DNA from: Candidatus Methanoperedens sp. | GTDB lineage: Archaea > Halobacteriota > Methanosarcinia > Methanosarcinales > Methanoperedenaceae | Direction of reading: 5' to 3' | DNA: 64,000 nt | Assembly (NCBI GenBank): GCA_028715885.1 | Contig: JAQUQX010000004.1 | Coordinates: 1 to 64,000 of the forward strand | In this document: piece after piece, positions 7,055-15,909 of the stretch | Layout: the number at the start of each line of letters is the position of its first letter | How positions within the stretch are numbered: the stretch's first letter is position 1 | Translations under genes and position numbers: made by a program | Notes under the pieces: model-generated | Databases searched by the model: none | What the model was told of the DNA's origin: nothing | Seen by the model: only the letters and a program-made list of their open reading frames with translations

Positions 7055-9031
7055 TCATTTCGTGCCTTTTGCCTTCAACGGCAGCATAAAAGTGAAAGTA
7101 CTCCCCTCCCCGAACCTGCTCTCTGCCCATATCCTGCCTCCGTGCAGTTCCACAAGCTGCTTCGTGATGGCAAGACCCAAACCCGTGCCCCCGTATTTCT
7201 CCGAAATCCCTTTCTCAAGCTGCTCGAACTTATGGAAAAGCTTACCAATATTTTCTTCCCTGATTCCTATGCCTGTATCAGAAACAGAAACCTTTGCCAT
7301 ATCGCCTTCTTTTTTCGCAGTTATGGTTACTGTTCCCGCTTCTTCCTTGCTGAACTTTATTGCATTGCTAAGTAAATTGAAAAGAACCTGCTTGAATCTC
7401 TGTTTATCAGCCCATATAAACTCAAGTTCCGGGTCGAATTCCGTTTTCAGGAGCACTTTATGCTTCATGGCTTTTTCTTTTATGAGAGTTAGCGTCTCTT
7501 TGATGGTTACGGGCACGGACATCTTCTCAGGCGCAAGTTCTATTTTGCCCGCTTCTATCTTGCTTAAGTCGAGAATATCATTAATCAGGCTGAGAAGGAA
7601 TGTCCCACTTGTAAAAATATTGTCTATGAAATGCTCCTGTTTTTCATCGAGTTTTCCTGCCGCCCCCTGCTTCATGAGTTCTGAAAAGCCGATGATCGAA
7701 TTCAGGGGGGTGCGAAGTTCATGGCTCATGTTTGCAAGGAATTCGCTCTTGGCTTTGTCTGCGGCTGCAAGTCGCAGGTTTTCAAGGCTTGTTTCTTCTG
7801 CCTTCTTGCGCTCAGTGATGTCCTTATCCGTGGATACGAAGTGCGTGATATTTCCCTGCGGATTTTCCACTGGCGTGATTGTTTTTTCCGCATAGTAAAA
7901 TTCGCCATTTTTTTTCCTGTTGATTAAATCGCCGTGGAAAACCCCGCCCGATAGAATTGTTTCCCAGAGTACCCTGTAAAACCTTGCATCCTGCTTGCCT
8001 GACTTGAGTATTCTGGGATTTTTGCCAATCGCCTCTTCTCTGGCGTAGCCTGTAACTTTTTCAAATGCAGGATTGACATATTCTATGTTGCCGTTTTTAT
8101 CCGTGATGATAACTATGTCTGCACTCTGTTCGATTGCATTCGAGACTTTCTGCAATTCCTCGCCAGTTTCTTTGAGTTTCACATAGGGTCTATGAACAGA
8201 TTCGATAAATACGCCATAATATATCAGGTAAAAGGCAACAATCTTGTAAATGTGCCCCAGTAAATTGTATGTGTCAAAGGCGCTTTTGTACAGCGTGAAA
8301 GCAAGTTCACTGAATACGCTGATGATAAGCGCACTTAAAAATAGGATGTGAACGGTATTTCCAGTTTTCAAGTGGAGTTTCAGGTACACAAAAAAGGCTG
8401 CAGTAAAAAGTCCAACTGTTAGGTATTCTAAATATATTTTTAAAGTAGTAAGACCTGCGCCTTCGATGAACATCGGAGGAATATAAGAAGGATAATAGAT
8501 TGCGCCCGCAAAAACCAACGCTACTATTGTAAACGAGAAAGCCAGCAGGCTATATTTCGAGAGCAAGCGATTTTTTGCATCGGCATAGATATAAGCGCTG
8601 GCAAGGAATGCTGCCGCCGAGAAAAGACGTGCAGAAATCCAGAACAGGATACCTTTGTTTGTGCTGCTGGGGGTTATAAAATCCGGCATCCCCGGGAAAC
8701 TGAGCGTATGCATGAAATCAATTAAACCTATGGCTAAGAAAGAACAGCTCAGGAAGAGCGAATGTTTGTTTTTGGACTGGCTGTACGTGTACCATCCTAC
8801 GCTGAAGATGGACAGTGAAACTATAATGCTGAAAAATTCAGCGATGTTGTGAAATACAAGATACGTGGCGGCATCAAACCTGCGGTAAAGCGTTTGCTGA
8901 AGCAGCTCCACCACCAGAAACAGAGATAACGACAGCAGGAATACCAGGGCAAGTACAGCGCGCGGCGACATTCTGAATCTACGGAGCATATCCCCAATAT
9001 AATTATAAGTCTTGCCTTGTATTTCGAGCAT
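7055..9031 (-). CDS. MASE3-PAS sensor histidine kinase
   Basis: A membrane sensor kinase of about 660 residues. Residues 20-285 hold about seven hydrophobic segments and match the MASE3 sensor domain (FHNIAEFFSIIVSLSIFSVG, GLIDFMHTLSFPGM). One PAS/PAC domain follows at about 295-410 (IITDKNGNIEYVNPAFEKVTGY), then HisKA with the phospho-His in MSHELRTPLNSIIGF near 437, and HATPase with an N-box NLLSNAIKF, DTGIG and GGTGLGL. No response regulator is adjacent, so the output is unknown. The start is either ATG 9031 or GTG 9037; GAGGTG lies just upstream. It is monocistronic and convergent with dapB. Confidence 0.93.
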   Translation of the reverse strand: MLEIQGKTYNYIGDMLRRFRMSPRAVLALVFLLSLSLFLVVELLQQTLYRRFDAATYLVFHNIAEFFSIIVSLSIFSVGWYTYSQSKNKHSLFLSCSFLAIGLIDFMHTLSFPGMPDFITPSSTNKGILFWISARLFSAAAFLASAYIYADAKNRLLSKYSLLAFSFTIVALVFAGAIYYPSYIPPMFIEGAGLTTLKIYLEYLTVGLFTAAFFVYLKLHLKTGNTVHILFLSALIISVFSELAFTLYKSAFDTYNLLGHIYKIVAFYLIYYGVFIESVHRPYVKLKETGEELQKVSNAIEQSADIVIITDKNGNIEYVNPAFEKVTGYAREEAIGKNPRILKSGKQDARFYRVLWETILSGGVFHGDLINRKKNGEFYYAEKTITPVENPQGNITHFVSTDKDITERKKAEETSLENLRLAAADKAKSEFLANMSHELRTPLNSIIGFSELMKQGAAGKLDEKQEHFIDNIFTSGTFLLSLINDILDLSKIEAGKIELAPEKMSVPVTIKETLTLIKEKAMKHKVLLKTEFDPELEFIWADKQRFKQVLFNLLSNAIKFSKEEAGTVTITAKKEGDMAKVSVSDTGIGIREENIGKLFHKFEQLEKGISEKYGGTGLGLAITKQLVELHGGRIWAESRFGEGSTFTFMLPLKAKGTK

Positions 9032-9258
9032 TTCCACCTCACATCAGCAATACAGTATCACAACTGCCCCATCGTGATGATAATTATTGTTATGGGGGAA
9101 CATCTATAAAAAACTTTTGTTGATATATAATTCACTGATATAATATTAGTTCAATCGTATAACATTGATTTTTAAAAAGTTTAGAGCGTATAAGCACCTT
9201 GGAGCTTGTTACCAAAACAATTAAATTCCATTGAGCCTATGCTTAACCAAGGGATAAC

Positions 9259-9795
9259 ATGGACGTCTTAGAAACAATCAGGAACAGGTGCGCAGTCCGC
9301 CAGTTCAAATCCGAAATCATTCCGGACGATGTTCTGCGAAAGATACTTGAGGCTGCACGATGGGCGCCAAGCCCGTTCAATACCCAGCCCTGGGAATTCA
9401 TAATCATCAGGGATAAAGAGACATTGAAATCCATCTCAAAATACGCCAGGTATTCAGGTTATCTTGAGAATGCACCCATGGCAATTGCGGTTGTGGTGCC
9501 GCCTGTACATGCAAAATTCTCATGGGTTGATGGCATTGGTGAAACAAAATTCGCTGCAGCCATGGCTGTCCAGAATATGATGCTTGCGGCATGGGAACTG
9601 GGAATCGGGACATGCTGGGTGAGCATAGAGAGGGAGAAGGTGGGAGAGATTCTCAAAGTGCCCGGGACGCATTTCGTATTGACGGTTATCCCGATTGGAT
9701 ATCCGGAGACTGCGCCGCAGAAACATGATGAGAGTTTCAGGAAAAATCTTAAGGATATGATATTCCACGAAAAGCACGGCAGGAGAGGTGATTGA
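9259..9795 (+). CDS. Nitroreductase-family FMN oxidoreductase
   Basis: The 178-residue product is a nitroreductase-like flavoprotein. It opens with the family's FMN-binding motif TIRNRCAVRQFKSE, continues with ILEAARWAPSPFNTQPWEF, and has NMMLAAWELGIGTCWVS and VIPIGYPE near the C-terminus. Members use FMN and NAD(P)H or reduced partners on nitro, quinone or other acceptors; the substrate cannot be read from sequence. The end overlaps the start of a TusA-like gene, which suggests translational coupling and a possible link to sulfur transfer. Confidence 0.92.
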   Translation: MDVLETIRNRCAVRQFKSEIIPDDVLRKILEAARWAPSPFNTQPWEFIIIRDKETLKSISKYARYSGYLENAPMAIAVVVPPVHAKFSWVDGIGETKFAAAMAVQNMMLAAWELGIGTCWVSIEREKVGEILKVPGTHFVLTVIPIGYPETAPQKHDESFRKNLKDMIFHEKHGRRGD

Positions 9796-10048
9796 ATTGA
9801 GCGAAGAAGAAAAAACCAAGCCTGATAGATTCCTCGACTGCGTTGGGCTATACTGCCCTGTTCCGATTTTTAATACCACGCAGGAAATGGAAAACCTGAA
9901 ACCCGGCGAAGTGCTGGAGATGGTTACAGGCGACCCCGCAGCAGTGCAGGATATACCGAGATGGGCAAAGAGGGCGGGGCATCAGTTCTTGAAGCTTTTT
10001 AAGGAAGGCGAGAATTATCATTTTTTGATTAGGAAAGGGACTGTGTAA
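9788..10048 (+). CDS. TusA/SirA-family sulfurtransferase-like protein
   Basis: The 86-residue protein has the TusA fold signature LDCVGLYCPVPIFNT, with the sulfur-carrier Cys in CPxP at about residue 23, and the EVLEMVTGDPAAVQDIPRWA segment typical of the second half. It probably carries persulfide sulfur to a partner. It overlaps the nitroreductase gene by 8 bases if the GTG at 9788 is used; a TTG at 9797 behind GGTGAT is an alternative. Both starts leave the motif intact. Confidence 0.9.
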   Translation: MIELSEEEKTKPDRFLDCVGLYCPVPIFNTTQEMENLKPGEVLEMVTGDPAAVQDIPRWAKRAGHQFLKLFKEGENYHFLIRKGTV

Positions 10049-10087
10049 CGCAATCCCTATATTCAATATAGCCCATTAGTTCCAATC

Positions 10088-11293
10088 ATGCTCGTAAACG
10101 CAGACCTCCACATCCATTCAAAATACAGCATGGCAACCTCCCCGAAGATGGATTTGCCAACTCTTGCTTCGGAATCAAGAAAGAAAGGCATCCAGCTTGT
10201 GGCTACCGGCGACTGCCTGCACCCGAAATGGCTTGCAGAGATAAAAAACCTGGAAGAACAAAACGGGGTTTTCAAACACAATGACACATACTTCGTATTG
10301 ACAACAGAGGTGGAGGATGCAAACCAGGTTCACCACCTGCTTATAGTACCCTCGGTTTCAAAAGCGGAAGAACTGTACGAGTTCATGAAACCCAGGTCCA
10401 ATAACATAGACTCGGACGGCAGACCCGGCGTAAAGTTAAACGGCGAGGAGATTGCACAGGCTGCGCACGATGCAGGCGCGCTTGTAGGTCCTGCTCATGC
10501 TTTCACGCCGTGGACTGCCATGTATGCGTACCATAACTCTCTCAAGGAGTGCTACGGGGCTCTGGCAGGGCGTATTTATTTCCTGGAACTGGGCTTGAGC
10601 GCCGACACTTCGTATGCCGACCGCATCGCAGAGCTTCAATGCCTGACTTTTCTTACAAATTCCGATGCGCATTCCCCTTACGTGAACAAACTGGCGCGGG
10701 AATTCAACCGCTTTGAGATGGAAAATATCAGCTTTGATGAATTGAAAATGGCAATAATTCGCGAGAAGGGAAGGAAACCTGTTCTCAATGTGGGCATACC
10801 GCCGGAAGAGGGGAAATACAATGAAAGCGCCTGCATCCGCTGTTATAAGCATTACACGTTTCGGGAAAGCATCATAAAAAGCTGGAAATGCTCATGCGGG
10901 GGAACAATCAAAAAAGGCGTGAAGGACAGGGTGAACGAACTTGCATCGTTTGACATGCCGAAACACCCGGCTCACAGACCGCCCTATCTTCACCTGATAC
11001 CCTTATCTGAAATCATCGCAATGGCGCTGGGAATAGGAACCGGCACAAAGAGCGTGCAGGGGATTTGGAACACGCTTATAGAACGATACGGCACTGAGGT
11101 TTCTGTGCTGGTGGATGCGGATATAAAGAATTCGGGTGTGGATGCATGCGTTATCAATGCAATAATCGCTTTGCGGTGCGGGAAGGTTAAGATGCATCCC
11201 GGCGGCGGAGGGCAGTACGGACGCATTGAATTATCGGCAAAGCCTGAGAAAAATAACAATTGCGAACCGCAGAAATCGTTGCTTGATTTCTAA
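10088..11293 (+). CDS. PHP-domain phosphoesterase with internal zinc ribbon (TIGR00375-like)
   Basis: The 401-residue product has an N-terminal PHP domain: DLHIHSKYS at 6-14, a second metal site around VATGDCLHPKW, PAHAFTPW and TNSDAHSP near 190. After it lies a zinc ribbon (CIRCYKHY ... WKCSCGG) and a C-terminal region with HLIPLSEIIAMALGIGT, as in the TIGR00375 family often linked to helicases. A metal-dependent phosphoesterase or nuclease-like role is inferred; the substrate is unknown. It stands alone, 40 bases after the TusA gene. Confidence 0.88.
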   Translation: MLVNADLHIHSKYSMATSPKMDLPTLASESRKKGIQLVATGDCLHPKWLAEIKNLEEQNGVFKHNDTYFVLTTEVEDANQVHHLLIVPSVSKAEELYEFMKPRSNNIDSDGRPGVKLNGEEIAQAAHDAGALVGPAHAFTPWTAMYAYHNSLKECYGALAGRIYFLELGLSADTSYADRIAELQCLTFLTNSDAHSPYVNKLAREFNRFEMENISFDELKMAIIREKGRKPVLNVGIPPEEGKYNESACIRCYKHYTFRESIIKSWKCSCGGTIKKGVKDRVNELASFDMPKHPAHRPPYLHLIPLSEIIAMALGIGTGTKSVQGIWNTLIERYGTEVSVLVDADIKNSGVDACVINAIIALRCGKVKMHPGGGGQYGRIELSAKPEKNNNCEPQKSLLDF

Positions 11294-11351
11294 AATCAGC
11301 AGTAAGACACCACCAACAGCGTAACATTTATCATTGTGTATAGATACTATA

Positions 11352-12548
11352 ATGCTGGGCATTATGAAAGTATCAAAAATATTATTTTATCTGGTATTAA
11401 TCTCAATATTTTCAGTTCCTGTATCTGCTGACCTTAATATCGAAAGCGTTTCTATTATCAACACCAGTGGTAAAGAAGCATGGGGTCCGGCATGGAGTCC
11501 TGATGGGAATTCCATAGCTTACATTGCTTACGATAGTTCCCATAACCAGCAGGTTTTCACTATAAATATTGACGGCACAGGGAAAAAACAGGTCACCAAC
11601 GACACGATTCTAAAATGGAGCATAGAATGGCTGCAGGATGAGATTTCTTTCATTTCCTATGATACAGATGGCCTGCAAAAGATATTCCTTGTTAAACCGG
11701 ACGGTTCGGGCAGGAGAAAACTCCTCGATGATAAGGCCAGGCAGGGAAGAGCTGAGGAAGACAAACCCCCTGCCCTAGGCGGAGCATCGTGGAACCCTGT
11801 AACAAAAACAATACTGTTTACCTCAATTGACCCAAAGGGAGATGAAAAGATAAATCTGGTAAACCTGGACGGAACAGGCAAAAAGCAGGTAATAGCCGAC
11901 GATTTCCGCCAGTGGAACCCGCAGTGGAGCCCAGACGGCAACTCCTTTGTATATTTCTCTTATGACGGCAAATACAGGACACAGCTTTTCACTATAAATG
12001 CCGATGGCACAGGCAAAACGCAGATAACTTTTGACGATATTAAAAAATCCGACCCGGACTGGGGTACTGATGGCATCCTGTACGTGTCTTATGAAAACGC
12101 ATCGTCAAGCGGTACAAAAATATTCATTATTAACCCTGACGGCACAGGGAAAAAACGTCTTACAGCAAATGGTTTTAAAGAGAGAAACCCGAGATGGAGC
12201 AGGGATGGGAGTAAAATAATTTATGAGGATATTACTACCCAGGGACTCGTGACGTTTAAGGTATTGAACCTGCGAAAGACTGCCGCTAGTATAACGCCTG
12301 CTGCAACACCCACTGTTGCTGCTACAAGTACAGGTACACCAATTGCGACTGCAATAGCGTCTCCTGACGTGACTGGGACGGCAACTACGGCGCCAACCTC
12401 CGCCGAAACTCCAAAAATTGCGGAAACCCCTCCGATAAAAAGCGCTTTAAAAGAGGTTATGTCTTCAATGCTTATAGTATTAGTTGCAATAGTTGTAGTA
12501 ATGCTTGTTATTCTGGCAATTTCAAATACTTTCTCCAGGAAGAAATAA
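11352..12548 (+). CDS. Secreted TolB-like beta-propeller, C-terminally anchored
   Basis: A surface protein with a signal peptide (MKVSKILFYLVLISIFSVPVSA) and a propeller of TolB/WD40-like repeats: SPDGNSIAY, INIDGTGKKQVT, VKPDGSGRRKL, VNLDGTGKKQVI, INADGTGKTQIT and INPDGTGKKRLT. A Thr/Pro/Ala-rich stalk (about residues 315-365) and one C-terminal membrane helix ending FSRKK follow, so it is likely displayed outside the cell. The ATG at 11352 follows an ACATTTAT box by 20-28 bases, as expected for a leaderless mRNA; ATG 11364 is an alternative. The C-terminus has no PGF motif. The ligand is unknown. Confidence 0.88.
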   Translation: MLGIMKVSKILFYLVLISIFSVPVSADLNIESVSIINTSGKEAWGPAWSPDGNSIAYIAYDSSHNQQVFTINIDGTGKKQVTNDTILKWSIEWLQDEISFISYDTDGLQKIFLVKPDGSGRRKLLDDKARQGRAEEDKPPALGGASWNPVTKTILFTSIDPKGDEKINLVNLDGTGKKQVIADDFRQWNPQWSPDGNSFVYFSYDGKYRTQLFTINADGTGKTQITFDDIKKSDPDWGTDGILYVSYENASSSGTKIFIINPDGTGKKRLTANGFKERNPRWSRDGSKIIYEDITTQGLVTFKVLNLRKTAASITPAATPTVAATSTGTPIATAIASPDVTGTATTAPTSAETPKIAETPPIKSALKEVMSSMLIVLVAIVVVMLVILAISNTFSRKK

Positions 12549-12549
12549 T

Positions 12550-13665
12550 TCAGTCAACCTTGAAGGGCAGTAATCCTTTCTTTTTTATCCACCAGTAAGC
12601 AATCCATGTGGAGAAAATCGTAGCCACCACAAGCATGATTGAATACCAAACCTTGTCCTGTGGCCCCATTTCAAAGGCAGGATTGCTGAATACAGTTGCA
12701 AGGGTGTTCGGCACGAGCACAGCAGTTCCGAGTATTGTAAGCCATGTAATGACAAGCTGAAGTCTGTTGTTCAGTATCTGGAGCTGGTTGTTGTAGATGC
12801 TCTGCAGCACCTCAAGACCCGAAGCCAGGACATCCGACATATGCTCGCTGAGCGCTATGTGCCTGTTGACGTCATCGGAGAGTATGCCCAGGCGGGCAAG
12901 TAACTTAGGGCTGTCGCTTATCAGTTCGGCGTCGCCGTGCCTGAGTGAATTTACCACATCAAGGGTTGCCCACAGCGTATCCATATAGCTTATAAGGGCA
13001 TGTTTCATGTTATAAATCTCAGGACCTATCAATCCTCTTGGAGTACTCGTATCGGTCAGGATCTTGCTCAATTCATCTCCCTGCGCCTCTATCTCGCGCA
13101 GATGGTCAAAATTCCTGTTAATATTTTCATCTATTATTCTTGTCAGGATGATTGTTAATTTGTCCTCATTTATGAGGGTGGGTTTGATTTTTCTCATGAA
13201 GGCGTCTGCGTAGCGGGATAGCCTGATCAAACGGTTGACGTTCTCTTCATGTATGGTGAGAATCAGGTCTTTTCTTATCAGGATCAATATCGGGCTGATG
13301 AGAACATCAAACTTCTTCACAGCAACTGCGGGAAGCATCAGCCCCATTTCTGTGTCCCGGTCTTCGTATGCCGAAAGATAACTGGAGAAAAGAGTGGGTA
13401 CAAGGGTTGAACTGAACCCGAGAGACATTGCGATTATCTCTGCGTCTTTCTTTATGTCTTTTACCGGGAAGTTTAACCATGCTACTGATGATTCTTTAAG
13501 GAACTGTAAAAAATCATGCGGGTTATCGCCTGTTAATTTTAATGGTTTCCCTCCGGATACCGGAAGTGCGACGCAGAAAGCACGATTAACATCGGATTTG
13601 GGCAGGATAACTGCTATTTGTTCTTTTTTTTCTTCCGGTGCCGGCACAGGTTTTTCCTCGTTCAT
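12550..13665 (-). CDS. CorA-like divalent metal ion transporter
   Basis: The 371-residue protein has the CorA layout: a cytoplasmic alpha/beta domain, a long helical stalk (RIIDENINRNFDHLREIE) and two C-terminal membrane helices at about 305-325 and 342-362 with a basic tail. CorA channels carry Mg2+, Co2+ or Ni2+ as pentamers. The usual GMN motif at the end of TM1 is not present; the equivalent stretch reads TVFSNPAFEMG, as in divergent archaeal CorA-like proteins, so ion selectivity is uncertain. The start is 14 bases downstream of the end of argH on the same strand. Confidence 0.88.
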   Translation of the reverse strand: MNEEKPVPAPEEKKEQIAVILPKSDVNRAFCVALPVSGGKPLKLTGDNPHDFLQFLKESSVAWLNFPVKDIKKDAEIIAMSLGFSSTLVPTLFSSYLSAYEDRDTEMGLMLPAVAVKKFDVLISPILILIRKDLILTIHEENVNRLIRLSRYADAFMRKIKPTLINEDKLTIILTRIIDENINRNFDHLREIEAQGDELSKILTDTSTPRGLIGPEIYNMKHALISYMDTLWATLDVVNSLRHGDAELISDSPKLLARLGILSDDVNRHIALSEHMSDVLASGLEVLQSIYNNQLQILNNRLQLVITWLTILGTAVLVPNTLATVFSNPAFEMGPQDKVWYSIMLVVATIFSTWIAYWWIKKKGLLPFKVD

Positions 13666-13679
13666 ATAGCTTCCTCAAA

Positions 13680-15146
13680 TCATGAATATTGCCCGCAAAC
13701 CCGGGCAAGCTTTTCTTTCGCTTTATTAATCTTTTTGTGAATAAGGTTAATCTCATTTCCGCTTTCCACCAGTTTTTTCTTGATTACTGCTATTTGCCGT
13801 TTTGTTTCTACGGGAGCGGGCCCTCCTGAGACGGTACGTTTTTTTATGTTTAGCATAGGGTCAAGAGCTTCTTTAACGGCTTTTTCAGAAAGTCCCCGGT
13901 CACTCAATTTTTCACCGAGGATTTTTAATGAAATCCCATTCAGCGCTGAAAGGGTCGGGGTTTTTCCTGTCTTTGCGATTGAGCCCACGATATGATGGGC
14001 GGTCCTGAAAGGTATGCCTGTTGCCCGGACAATAGTATCCGCAAGTTCGGTTGCGGTCATGAATCCCGTATCTGACGCAAGCCTCATCGTTTCCTTTTTG
14101 AGCTTCATCGTACTGACCATGCCCTGCGCCATACGCGTAGAAGCCCGTACGGCGTCGATAGCGCGCCATAGGTGGGGTGTAGCCTCCTGCAGGTCGCGGT
14201 TGTAGCTGTACGGAAGAGCCTTGCATATAGTTAAAACCGACATGAGTGCGCCGTGAACCGTTCCGGTTTTTGCGCGCAAAAGTTCCGCAATATCGGGATT
14301 TTTCTTTTGCGGCATTATGGATGACGTGGACGAATACCTGTCATCCAGTTCGATGAAACCGAATTCGGATGAACTCCACAGGATTAGCTCTTCTGCCATG
14401 CGGCTTAGGTCTGTCATTATATTGGCAAAGCAGCTTATGCTTTCAATCATGAAATCGCGCGTGCTCACCGCATCCATGGAATTCAAAAGCGCCGAGTCAA
14501 ATCCCAGAAGTTCCGTCGTCCTTTCCCTGTCTATCGGAAAGCCCGTAGATGCAAATGCAGCGGCGCCGAGTGGATTCCGGTTCGTGCGGTCGTAAGCTCC
14601 TTTTATCCGTTCGATGTCGCGCAAAAGCGCGTTTGCATGCGCCAGGAGATGATGAGCCAGCGTGGTGGGCTGGGCGTGCTGTGTGTGTGTGTATCCGGGC
14701 ATAATGGTTTCATGATGTTTTCCAGCAGATGCGAGAAGGGCTGAAACGAGGTCGTGCGTCTCTTCCATGAGAGTTATAAGTTCCCTGCGCAGCGTGAGGC
14801 GTATGCAAGTCGCAACTTCATCATTGCGCGAGCGCCCGGAATGCATCCTGCCGCCCGTGTCTTCCCCGGCAAGCTCTATAAGTCTTGCCTCAAGGGCGAT
14901 ATGGACGTCTTCGTATGAGGTATCGAGAGATGCAATGCCTTCATTTTGTATCTTACCAAGACCGCAAAGAATAGCCGAACAATCCTTAGCATTTATGATG
15001 CCCTGCTCTTTCAGCATGACAACATGGGCTCTATCCACCTCGATGTCAGCCTCGAATATGCGCTTATCCGCATCAAGAGATGAAGTGAAATTCATGATGT
15101 CTTCATCGGGTTGTATGGAAAGCCGCCCTCGTCTTAAGATATTCAT
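13680..15146 (-). CDS. argH: Argininosuccinate lyase
   Basis: ArgH splits argininosuccinate into arginine and fumarate. The 488-residue protein has the fumarase/aspartase-superfamily signature SSIMPQKKNPD near residue 275, plus HSGRSRNDEVATCIRLTLR near 102 and GYTHTQHAQPTTL near 150. It is cytoplasmic and homotetrameric. It is followed 14 bases later by the CorA-like gene. A duplicated hairpin-rich repeat lies directly upstream of the start codon, in the promoter region. Confidence 0.96.
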   Translation of the reverse strand: MNILRRGRLSIQPDEDIMNFTSSLDADKRIFEADIEVDRAHVVMLKEQGIINAKDCSAILCGLGKIQNEGIASLDTSYEDVHIALEARLIELAGEDTGGRMHSGRSRNDEVATCIRLTLRRELITLMEETHDLVSALLASAGKHHETIMPGYTHTQHAQPTTLAHHLLAHANALLRDIERIKGAYDRTNRNPLGAAAFASTGFPIDRERTTELLGFDSALLNSMDAVSTRDFMIESISCFANIMTDLSRMAEELILWSSSEFGFIELDDRYSSTSSIMPQKKNPDIAELLRAKTGTVHGALMSVLTICKALPYSYNRDLQEATPHLWRAIDAVRASTRMAQGMVSTMKLKKETMRLASDTGFMTATELADTIVRATGIPFRTAHHIVGSIAKTGKTPTLSALNGISLKILGEKLSDRGLSEKAVKEALDPMLNIKKRTVSGGPAPVETKRQIAVIKKKLVESGNEINLIHKKINKAKEKLARVCGQYS

Positions 15147-15148
15147 AA

Positions 15149-15302
15149 AGCGACACCTCGCTTTATGCGGTGTCCACGTATGGCTTCGCCATACGTGTTG
15201 TCTTTAATAAACTTTTCTAAAAGTTTAGCGACACCTCGCTTTATGCGGTATAGGGGTATGCGCAGCATACCCCTTCTTTTGATAAAACTTTCATAAAGTT
15301 TT
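15149..15302. repeat. Two-copy 78-bp hairpin repeat upstream of argH
   Basis: The 23-mer AGCGACACCTCGCTTTATGCGGT occurs at 15149-15171 and exactly again at 15227-15249; only its halves are quoted together here as AGCGACACC and TCGCTTTATGCGGT. Each copy is followed by a different strong hairpin (CACGTATGG/CCATACGTG at 15174-15197; AGGGGTATG/CATACCCCT around 15252-15275) and then by an AAACTTT/AAAGTTT inverted repeat. The order is conserved, so the unit has been duplicated while the hairpin arms diverged by compensating changes. Confidence 0.75.
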
Positions 15303-15396
15303 TTCATAATCCCTGTTATTTCATGTCATTATGTATAAATATAGACTATCCGATTCCATAGAAACCTATTTAATTCTTGAAATTAGCATCTGACCT

Positions 15397-15909
15397 GTGT
15401 CATTACTAACACTTTTAATCACATGTTTTCTTGCGGGCTCACTGGTTAAACTGACCGATGACATCGAGGACAAAAACCTGCCCATCAACCGTCTTTTTGC
15501 CCTGCCGTTAGGGATTGCTTACGGGCTGCTGATGGGGTATTTGATGCTTGTGAATACCGATGCTTCACTTCTTTTCGGAGGGATTGTCATCGGATGCCTC
15601 ATAACAGGCAAGATAAACAGCATCGGGCATTATTTTGGTCTTTCCGCAATACTTGCCGTTGTTTTTCTATACGGGATAAAACTCTCCCCCCTGGTATTTC
15701 CGATTGCAGCCCTTGCAGCGCTTGACGAAATGAAAAGTATATTCCGGCTTTCCAGACTGAACATAGTATTTGATTACAGGTTAGTACTGAAACTCGGGAT
15801 ATTGCTGCTTGTTATCGTAAATATGCTGGGATTGAACGCTCTGCTCATCCTTATCGCATTTGATTCTGCTTACATCATAACCGGGCGAATAAATTCGAGG
15901 TTCTCATGA
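15397..15909 (+). CDS. Polytopic membrane protein of the lipid/archaeosortase operon
   Basis: A 170-residue protein with about six hydrophobic segments (for example LTLLITCFLAGSLVKL, LFGGIVIGCLITG, LSAILAVVFLYGI and LNALLILIAFDSAYIITG). It starts with GTG. Its stop overlaps the ATG of the geranylgeranyl-reductase-like gene in an ATGA arrangement, which points to translational coupling. No catalytic motif stands out. Its position at the head of an operon with a GGR-like reductase, archaeosortase A and archaetidylserine enzymes suggests a role in lipid or surface-anchor biology. Confidence 0.7.
   Translation: MSLLTLLITCFLAGSLVKLTDDIEDKNLPINRLFALPLGIAYGLLMGYLMLVNTDASLLFGGIVIGCLITGKINSIGHYFGLSAILAVVFLYGIKLSPLVFPIAALAALDEMKSIFRLSRLNIVFDYRLVLKLGILLLVIVNMLGLNALLILIAFDSAYIITGRINSRFS

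Noticed and set aside
7062-7895. Long plus-strand open frame inside the histidine kinase gene
   Set aside because: Shadow of the GC-biased kinase frame; its product is Ser/Phe-rich without domain signatures.
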